A stretch of DNA of 8,696 nt from Candidatus Solibacter sp. GTDB lineage: Bacteria; Acidobacteriota; Terriglobia; Bryobacterales; Bryobacteraceae. The stretch covers positions 2,639 through 11,334 of the forward strand of contig JAPKZC010001139.1 of the NCBI GenBank assembly GCA_026394025.1, given 5' to 3'. Below the pieces are notes generated by a model. It was not told the DNA's origin, made no database searches, and saw only the letters and a program-made list of their open reading frames with translations. The position numbers were made by a program, and so were the translations under genes. Positions within the stretch are counted from its first letter, which is position 1, and each line of letters begins with the position of its first letter. Below, in pieces: positions 1-5,345 of this stretch.

Positions 1-1230
1 GATGGCCGCTGGAAAATATCCGGCAGTTTCGGTTACTACTATGACGTCATGAAGTATGAGCTCGCCCGCGGGTCGTTTGGCGGCGATTACTGGGTGAGCC
101 ACGCCTACCTGCTGGACAGCCCGAACGTTCTTGCCCTCGGCAAAGCCAATCCCGGCGCCCTTGGCAAAGAGATCGTTTCCTATGATAACCGCACGGTTCC
201 GATCAACGCCAAGGGAGAACTCGACGGGATCGATCCCAACATTAAGCCGTTCAAACAGCGCCGGTTCAACGTCTCCGTGGACCACGCATTTTCGACGCGC
301 CTGGTGGCGAGCGCGCGCTATACTCGAACCGACATCCTGGCCGGCATCGAGGACATCGGTATCGAGAGCGGCGACGACGAAGTCTACCTGATCGGCAATC
401 CCGGCCTCGGCGAGACCCGCAATCCGAAATCCCCCTGGGGTCAAAAATTCCCCAATGGGAAGGAGTGGCTGGTTCCGGCGGCGACTCGCCAGTACGACGC
501 AGTGGAGTTCCGCCTTCAGGGTCACACCAAGGATCTCACTTTCTTGACTTCGTACACTTATAGTCGGCTGTGGGGCAACTGGTCGGGTCTGGCCAACGCG
601 GACGAGTCCGGCCGCTCCGATCCGGGTGTGTCGCGCGCCTTCGATTCGCCGTACTACTACATCGATGCGAGCGGCAGCCAGAAGACGGTATTCGGACGTC
701 TGGGGACGGATCGCCCGAACGAGATTAAGTTTTTTGTCTCACATGACCTGAAGAGCAAGATCGGCGTCACGACGTTCGGCCTGAACCAAGTGGCGTTTAG
801 CGGCACGCCCGACACCACCACAGTGATCTATCACACAGCCCCGACCACGCCCTACGGACGAGCCGATATGGCTCGCACCCCGTTCTACACGCAAACCGAC
901 TTGGGGATAAATCACAACTTCAAAGTGAGTGAACGGACTACTCTCCGGATCTCGGCGAACGCCACCAACCTGTTCAACCAAAACGCCGTCGTTTCACGGG
1001 TCACACAAATGAACCGCGCCGGCGCGATCAGCGATGCATTGCTGCCAACGGCCAAGTTCTTCACCGGCTACGATGTCACCAAGTTCGTCTATCCTGGCAA
1101 CTTCACCGTAAGCGGGCTGCCGCAGTACAACCCAATCTACGCTATGCCGGGCGGGAATTACCGCACGGGCGGCACCGGCGCCTATCAGGGCCCGCGCGAG
1201 CTTCGTCTTGGACTGCGGTTGATGTTCTAG
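1..1230 (+). CDS. TonB-dependent receptor, Oar-like, C-terminal part (5' end outside the window)
   Basis: The reading frame is open from the first base, so the gene begins upstream; 409 C-terminal residues are visible. The sequence is typical of an outer-membrane beta-barrel: alternating polar and aromatic strands (for example FGYYYDV near the left edge, TFLTSYTYSRLWGNW near 540-590), long Gly/Asn/Asp-rich loops, the late barrel segment RTTLRISANATNLFNQ near 935-980, and a terminal strand ending LRLGLRLMF with the C-terminal Phe that the Bam complex recognises. The style matches the large acidobacterial Oar-type receptors, which carry a carboxypeptidase-regulatory-like domain and a plug at the N-terminus; those parts would lie outside the window. 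The likely role is energised uptake or binding of a large substrate at the outer membrane, and the ligand cannot be read from the sequence. The internal ATG at position 49 is not a real start because the barrel sequence continues upstream of it. A strong hairpin follows the stop codon. Confidence 0.85.
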   Translation, partial: DGRWKISGSFGYYYDVMKYELARGSFGGDYWVSHAYLLDSPNVLALGKANPGALGKEIVSYDNRTVPINAKGELDGIDPNIKPFKQRRFNVSVDHAFSTRLVASARYTRTDILAGIEDIGIESGDDEVYLIGNPGLGETRNPKSPWGQKFPNGKEWLVPAATRQYDAVEFRLQGHTKDLTFLTSYTYSRLWGNWSGLANADESGRSDPGVSRAFDSPYYYIDASGSQKTVFGRLGTDRPNEIKFFVSHDLKSKIGVTTFGLNQVAFSGTPDTTTVIYHTAPTTPYGRADMARTPFYTQTDLGINHNFKVSERTTLRISANATNLFNQNAVVSRVTQMNRAGAISDALLPTAKFFTGYDVTKFVYPGNFTVSGLPQYNPIYAMPGGNYRTGGTGAYQGPRELRLGLRLMF

Positions 1231-1258
1231 GCGGGTCTTCGCTGCAGGTGTTTTGCAG

Positions 1259-1290
1259 AAAGAAGGGGCCGGGAAACCGGCCCCTTCTTT
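1259..1290. terminator. Bidirectional intrinsic-type terminator hairpin
   Basis: A perfect 14-bp inverted repeat (left arm 1259-1272, right arm 1277-1290) encloses a GAAA tetraloop at 1273-1276. The stem has a GC-rich core with A tracts on the left and T tracts on the right, so a short T-run follows the core when read on the plus strand. It lies 28 bases after the stop of the receptor gene and 13 bases beyond the stop of the convergent permease gene, so it can serve both transcripts. The uridine tract is short, and on the minus strand there is only a TT before CTGC, so termination may be more efficient for the receptor direction. Confidence 0.85.
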
Positions 1291-1303
1291 TATGTGCCTC
1301 ACC

Positions 1304-3775
1304 CTACTCCCATCGCAGGGCGACCATGGGGTCTACGCGGGCGGCCCGGCGAGCCGGGATGTAACAGGCAACCAGCGAAACCGCGCTCAAAACCGCAGGC
1401 GCAACCAGGAAAACGACCGGGTCGGCGCCGCTCACCTGATACAGCATTCCGGCAAGCAGCTTGCCCAGCAGGACCGAGAGTGCAAGGCCGGCGGCAGCGC
1501 CGATCGCAGTCAACGCCGCACCCTCGCGCACCACCAGGCGCAGAGTATCTCCGGCGGAGGCGCCGAGGGCCATGCGGATGCCGATTTCGCGGGTGCGGCG
1601 GGCCACGGTGTAGGAACGAATGCCGTAGAGTCCGATCACAGCCAACAACAGGGCAACGCCGCCGAAGATGCTGAAGAGCGTGGCGGCGGTGCGCGTGATC
1701 CACAAGTCGGCGCTGCCCTCCATATGCTGCCGCATGGTCTTCAGCGCCAGCACGGGGAGCGCGGCATCAAACTCGCGGATGTCCCGGCGCACACTTTCGA
1801 GCATGCCGGATTCGGAGCTGACCTTCAGGTGGACAATCATCTCCGACTGATACTCCTTGCCAAGCGGGAAGTAGACATGGGGATCGTCGCCCTTACCGAC
1901 GATGTGCTCCTGGACGTTCCCCACGATGCCGACGACCTCCCTGGCGCGGGTTTTTCCCGCCGCCTCCCCGTCCAGCAGGATGAATTTGCCGAGGGCATCC
2001 CCATCCGGCCAGAGACGGCTGGCGGCCAAGCGGTCGAGCACTATAGCGGTGCCCGCATTGGCTTCCGCCGGCTGGAACGATCGGCCGCGCAGCAGCGCAA
2101 TGCCCATGGTCTGGAAGTAGTCCGAATCGACGATGTTGGATCGGCAGGAGATCAGATTCCGCTTTTCGGCAGCGTCGCTGTCCGCGCGCCGGATGCTGCG
2201 CCCGTTGGAGACAATGCCGAAAGGGATGGTGGCAGCCATAGATGCCGACTGCACGCCGGGCAGTGCTTTCAGGCGACCGAGCAGCGCGCGATAGGTTTCG
2301 CGGCCGCGCGTCTGGTTGTAGCCGGCCAGGGCGGGGTCAAGTTCCACTACAATCGAGTTGGCGATGCGGAATCCAGGCGCCATGTCGGCGGCGCGCAGGG
2401 CAGAGCGCAGGAACAAACCGGCCGCGGTCAGAAGGGTGAGCGAGAGGCAGATCTGACCCATGACGAGGAGGTTGCCGCGGGAGAAGAGCCGCTGCCGGCT
2501 GCTCCGGCCGCGCTCGCCATCCTTTAGGTCGGTAGTCAGGTCGGGGCGCGAGAGGTTCCAGGCAGGCATGAAGCCGAACAGCAAGGTGCTGAACAGGCAG
2601 AAGCCGAACGTGGCGGCCAGCACGCGCAGGTCCGGCATCGCGTTGTAGACCATGTCGATCGGCGCCAGACGGGACATCGAACTCACCAGCACGCCGGTGC
2701 TCCACCAGGCGATGAACAGGCCGGCGGCGCCGCCCAGCAGCGCCAGCATCAGACTCTCGGAGAGAAGTTGTTGGATGATATCGCGGCGGCCGCCGCCGAG
2801 CGCCAGGCGGATGGCGATTTCCTTGCGCCGGGCCGCGCCCCGGGCCAGCATCATGTTGGCTACGTTGAGCGAAGCGATCAGCAGAACCACCGCCGCCATG
2901 CAAAGCAGGAGGATGGCCGGCACCGCCAGGCTCTTGCCCGACTCGGGGCTGGTGGAGACGCTGAGCCGGGAGAGCGGGCGCACCAACAGGGTCTGGTCCT
3001 TGTTCTCCACGGGCCAGGCCTTTTGCATGGCCGCGGCAACCCCGGCGAGTTCCGCATCCGTAGCGGCCAGAGTTGCTCCCGGACGCAGTCGGGCGAGCGC
3101 AATTAAGGCGTGGTTATCGCGCGCGGAGAGGGTGCGTCCGCGGCCCTCGAAATCGTTGACCATGGCTTCGTAAGCGCCCAGCGGCGCGTAGAGTTCGGCG
3201 CTGACCAGGGCGGTAGTGCCGGTGAAACCCTCCGGGGTGATGCCGACCACGGTGAACCATCGCCCGTTGAGGCGGAGAGATTTGCCGAGCACGGCGGGGT
3301 CGGCGCCGTGGCGTTTCCAGAAGGAATAACTGACGATGACGGCCGGGCTGGCGCTGCCGGGGCGTTCCTCCTCGGCCGTAAACACGCGTCCGCGGAACAG
3401 CGGGACGCCCATGGTGTCGAAGTAGTTGGACGAGACCATGTCGGTGAACAGGCGGCGCGTGGAGTCGCCTTCGGTGAGGCCAAGCATCGCCAGGTGATGG
3501 GCCGCCAGGCTGGCGAAGACGCCGCCTTGGGCGCGGAGATCGACGAAGTTGGGGTAGGAAAACGCGCGGTAGTTGTCGGGTTTCCTGGTGTCGCGGCTGT
3601 ACAGCCCCACCAGTTCCTCGGGATTGTGGATGGCCACCGGCTTCAGCAGGAAAGCGTTCACCAGGCTAAAGATCGCGGCATTGGCCCCGATACCGAGAGC
3701 GAGCACCAGCACGGCGGCCGCGGTGAAACCCGGTTTCTTGGCAAGCACCCGGACCCCGTGAGAGAAGTTGTTCAT
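1304..3775 (-). CDS. ABC transporter permease, duplicated FtsX/MacB type (ADOP family)
   Basis: An 823-residue inner-membrane protein made of two tandem MacB/FtsX halves. Half one: TM helix at about residues 18-42, a periplasmic MacB_PCD domain at about 50-280 (SNYFDTMGVPLFRGRVF at 116-132 is typical), then an FtsX module with TM helices near 284-310, 340-362 and 386-405. Half two: TM near 435-457, a second MacB_PCD at about 470-690 (DYFQTMGIALLRGRSF at 552-567), then FtsX with TM helices near 696-720, 752-775 and 787-806. Each FtsX part holds the coupling motif region RRKEIAIRLALGGGRRDI (316-333) and RTREIGIRMALGAS (728-740). It ends in PARRAARVDPMVALRWE, a classic family ending. The length is usual for the acidobacterial duplicated orphan permease group, although the extra N-terminal soluble extension of many members is absent. 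The ATG start is supported by a GAAGGTG ribosome site at 3781-3787, five bases away. No ATPase gene is adjacent. A role in exporting or moving a lipid, peptide or drug across the envelope is inferred from MacB; the substrate is unknown. Confidence 0.93.
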   Translation of the reverse strand: MNNFSHGVRVLAKKPGFTAAAVLVLALGIGANAAIFSLVNAFLLKPVAIHNPEELVGLYSRDTRKPDNYRAFSYPNFVDLRAQGGVFASLAAHHLAMLGLTEGDSTRRLFTDMVSSNYFDTMGVPLFRGRVFTAEEERPGSASPAVIVSYSFWKRHGADPAVLGKSLRLNGRWFTVVGITPEGFTGTTALVSAELYAPLGAYEAMVNDFEGRGRTLSARDNHALIALARLRPGATLAATDAELAGVAAAMQKAWPVENKDQTLLVRPLSRLSVSTSPESGKSLAVPAILLLCMAAVVLLIASLNVANMMLARGAARRKEIAIRLALGGGRRDIIQQLLSESLMLALLGGAAGLFIAWWSTGVLVSSMSRLAPIDMVYNAMPDLRVLAATFGFCLFSTLLFGFMPAWNLSRPDLTTDLKDGERGRSSRQRLFSRGNLLVMGQICLSLTLLTAAGLFLRSALRAADMAPGFRIANSIVVELDPALAGYNQTRGRETYRALLGRLKALPGVQSASMAATIPFGIVSNGRSIRRADSDAAEKRNLISCRSNIVDSDYFQTMGIALLRGRSFQPAEANAGTAIVLDRLAASRLWPDGDALGKFILLDGEAAGKTRAREVVGIVGNVQEHIVGKGDDPHVYFPLGKEYQSEMIVHLKVSSESGMLESVRRDIREFDAALPVLALKTMRQHMEGSADLWITRTAATLFSIFGGVALLLAVIGLYGIRSYTVARRTREIGIRMALGASAGDTLRLVVREGAALTAIGAAAGLALSVLLGKLLAGMLYQVSGADPVVFLVAPAVLSAVSLVACYIPARRAARVDPMVALRWE

Positions 3776-3987
3776 CAGTTCACCTTCAAAATGGACGTCT
3801 GCATAGGCCGCTGAAGGGTGCTTACGCGGGGGGCGTCGGAAAAGTTCACGAAAAATGGCTGCTCGGGCTAAGCAAAACCCTGAATATCCAACGTGTTAGT
3901 GCTAATCGGCTAGTCCGGGCCACTAGTACAGCGATGGTACGGGAGCCTCTATCCGAATATCGTAGTTAAGAGGCATGATGGGGACAG
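3776..3987. other. Divergent intergenic region with weak inverted repeats
   Basis: This 212-bp region separates the permease (leftward) from the 88-residue gene (rightward), so it should hold both promoters. It is visibly more AT-rich than its flanks in places, for example around 3840-3905. I see no confident -35/-10 pair in either direction. Two small inverted repeats are present: CTAGT/ACTAG (3910-3914 and 3922-3926, loop of 7) and GCCTCT/AGAGGC (3945-3950 and 3969-3974, spacing 18). The second lies directly upstream of the plus-strand start. No coding sequence or tRNA is recognisable. Confidence 0.5.
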
Positions 3988-4254
3988 ATGATCTGCATCC
4001 ACTACAACAACGGCCGAGTGCTCCAGGGAGTAGTGCTCGCCTTCGGTGACCGCCTGGTACGCGTCGCGGTCAAGGGTTCGGACGATGCCGTCGAGTTCCG
4101 TCTGATCAACCAGGTCTGGGTTTCGGAAGACTGTGAAGTCGTGAAGCTGGAATTGGCGGATGAGGCGGCCCCAGTGGAGAGCGAGGAAATCGACCTGCTT
4201 GAAACCCTGTTGCGCTTCGAGTTGCTGCCGGTCTCCATCCAGCGGGTGATGTAG
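3988..4254 (+). CDS. Small hypothetical protein (88 aa), beta-rich with acidic C-terminal part
   Basis: I cannot name the function. The N-terminal part (residues 1-55) reads as a run of short beta strands: ICIHYNNGRVLQGVVLAF, DRLVRVAVKG, DAVEFRLINQVWVSEDCEVVKLEL. This could form a small barrel or roll. Residues 57-70 are strongly acidic (DEAAPVESEEIDLLE) and the last 20 residues are probably helical. There is no signal peptide or membrane helix, so it is probably cytoplasmic. From general recall, similar short proteins with an EFRL..W.SEDCE core occur in acidobacterial genomes as hypothetical proteins; this is not verified. The ATG at 3988 is the only good start, since a stop lies in frame at 3976-3978, and a GGGGA stretch at 3980-3984 may act as ribosome site. 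The gene converges on the next gene with only 16 bases between the stops. Confidence 0.75.
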   Translation: MICIHYNNGRVLQGVVLAFGDRLVRVAVKGSDDAVEFRLINQVWVSEDCEVVKLELADEAAPVESEEIDLLETLLRFELLPVSIQRVM

Positions 4255-4270
4255 CGGCCACGGAAGCCAC

Positions 4271-4711
4271 TTAGAGCGGGCGTACGTCCAAAATCACGGA
4301 AGTGCGGATCGGGTCGAACTCCGGGTGGCCGAACTCCAGGCACATGCCGCGTCCGATGAAGCGGGCTTTGAGCATCGATCCGCCCCAGGTGGAGCCGTGG
4401 ATGGTAACCGGAACCGGCTGCGGGCAGAACACCGGATGGCCTGAGATCAGCGCCTGGTCCCAGCCCTTGTACAAGATGGTGTAAGCGCGATTCTGGGTCC
4501 GAACCTCCAGAACGGTCCCCGGAGAAAGATCGTAAAGATGGACACCGCCTTCGATTTCGGATTGGACGATGTTGCTGTTGACGGCATCGCTGAGATTGGC
4601 GTGGGGTGGAAAGAACCGGGGGTGGTCGCAAGCGGTGTTCATGGTCGCCCACTGGTTCGGCCGGGCAAGATGCAGGCCTGAAAGCCCAAAAACCGTACCT
4701 GAGATTAGCAT
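4271..4711 (-). CDS. Hypothetical protein (146 aa) with three HPxF motifs
   Basis: A protein of unknown function. The C-terminal 80 residues look like a compact beta fold: TVLEVRTQNRAYTILYKG, then ALISGHPVFCPQPVPVTIHG, GSTWGGSMLKARFIGRGM, CLEFGHPEFDPIRTSVILDV. An HPxF tetrapeptide occurs three times: DHPRF at 29-33, GHPVF at 91-95 and GHPEF at 128-132. There is no convincing signal peptide or membrane helix. From recall, proteins with the core SGHPxFCPxPVPVxIxGSTWGGSML are known as acidobacterial hypotheticals; I could not check this. The start is uncertain. The ATG ending at 4711 has an AAAGG stretch ten bases upstream. The ATG ending at 4642 gives 123 residues and begins where codon use becomes clearly GC3-rich. 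A TTG ending at 4774 is unlikely. The gene is transcribed divergently from the next plus-strand gene. Confidence 0.7.
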   Translation of the reverse strand: MLISGTVFGLSGLHLARPNQWATMNTACDHPRFFPPHANLSDAVNSNIVQSEIEGGVHLYDLSPGTVLEVRTQNRAYTILYKGWDQALISGHPVFCPQPVPVTIHGSTWGGSMLKARFIGRGMCLEFGHPEFDPIRTSVILDVRPL

Positions 4712-4899
4712 ACTACCGTTGCCTTTCGAACGGACGCGCGCCGCGGTTGCCGCGGTGCCGCGGGGTTTCGGCAAGGGGTACTACAAACCTGGCCCGTACT
4801 GCTGGCACTGGCCGCGAGAGAACGGCTGCAGCATACTGGGCCTTGGCTTCCACCACTGCCATGAGAAACCGTAGCATCGCCAGTCCTGCCAGGACAAAC
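4712..4899. other. Divergent intergenic region with repeated CCGCGG
   Basis: About 188 bases lie between two divergently transcribed small genes and should contain both promoters. The palindrome CCGCGG occurs three times at 4741-4746, 4750-4755 and 4758-4763, start to start 9 and 8 bases apart. In GC-rich DNA this could be chance or a cluster of operator sites. No clear sigma-70 -35/-10 pair was found. Reading frames stay open through the region, but their codon choice near 4861-4899 (AGA, CGT, AGT, CCT, AGG, ACA) is unlike the genes around it, so I treat it as non-coding. Confidence 0.4.
4891..4894 (+). promoter_or_regulatory. Ribosome binding site that decides a GTG start
   Basis: AGGA lies five bases before GTG at 4900. 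It is the only good Shine-Dalgarno match near the candidate starts of the downstream 133-residue gene; the ATG codons at 4861 and 4930 have none. Codon use becomes GC3-rich exactly from this GTG. Confidence 0.5.
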
Positions 4900-5301
4900 G
4901 TGCCGGCGGCGGACGGGCATTCCGTCCCCATGATCCGGCTGTTCGACGAACGGGATATCGAGTTTTTGCGTGCCGCGCCGGGATACGTGGCACGCATTGA
5001 AACCGAATTCCGGCGTCGCTGCTGCCGCATTTTTCGTGGATACCTGCGCAGCTTGAAGGCGGAGTTTCTGACGGCAAGGGTCGAGTTGGAGACGCTTCGG
5101 ATCGAGTCCCCGGAAGACTACCAGCAACTGGCGCTGATTGAACTGCGCTGCCGCATGCGTTTTGCGTGGGCCATGATTCCGGCGTATCTGTGCCTGCTGC
5201 TTTACCGGTGGGGCTTGGGCAGCGCGGACCTGGGACCGGTGGTGCAACGCTTCGAAGGCATTCGCGGCGAGATGCGGCGTTGGATTCCCGGGATTTCCTA
5301 G
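4900..5301 (+). CDS. Hypothetical alpha-helical protein (133 aa)
   Basis: I do not recognise a named family. The protein reads as nearly all helix: FDERDIEFLRAAPGYVARIE, then the arginine-rich FRRRCCRIFRGYLRSLKAEF (37-56), a long amphipathic helix at 57-90, and a hydrophobic stretch AWAMIPAYLCLLLYRWGLG (89-107) that ends in a short helical tail. The hydrophobic stretch could be a buried helix or a single membrane anchor; it contains no charge from Ala89 to Tyr102. From recall, similar FDERD..FL proteins with an RAYLRSL segment occur as uncharacterised acidobacterial proteins, not verified. The GTG start at 4900 is chosen for its AGGA site and codon use. ATG 4930 would give 123 residues, and ATG 4861 would give 146 residues but with poor codon use. 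It precedes the hybrid kinase by 44 bases on the same strand, so co-transcription is possible. Confidence 0.65.
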   Translation: MPAADGHSVPMIRLFDERDIEFLRAAPGYVARIETEFRRRCCRIFRGYLRSLKAEFLTARVELETLRIESPEDYQQLALIELRCRMRFAWAMIPAYLCLLLYRWGLGSADLGPVVQRFEGIRGEMRRWIPGIS

Positions 5302-5345
5302 CTTCGCCCCTAAACCAAATCCGGTAAAGAGCCGATTAGTTCCTT

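Noticed and set aside
1253..2527. Long open frame on the plus strand (424 codons) antisense to the permease
   Set aside because: It lies wholly opposite a clear FtsX/MacB gene, begins inside the terminator hairpin, and its protein is low-complexity with no domain signal. High GC content gives such open antisense frames by default.
3840..3987. Sigma-70 promoters in the divergent intergenic region
   Set aside because: Several TTG- and TA-like hexamers exist, but none pair at 16-18 base spacing with good matches on either strand.
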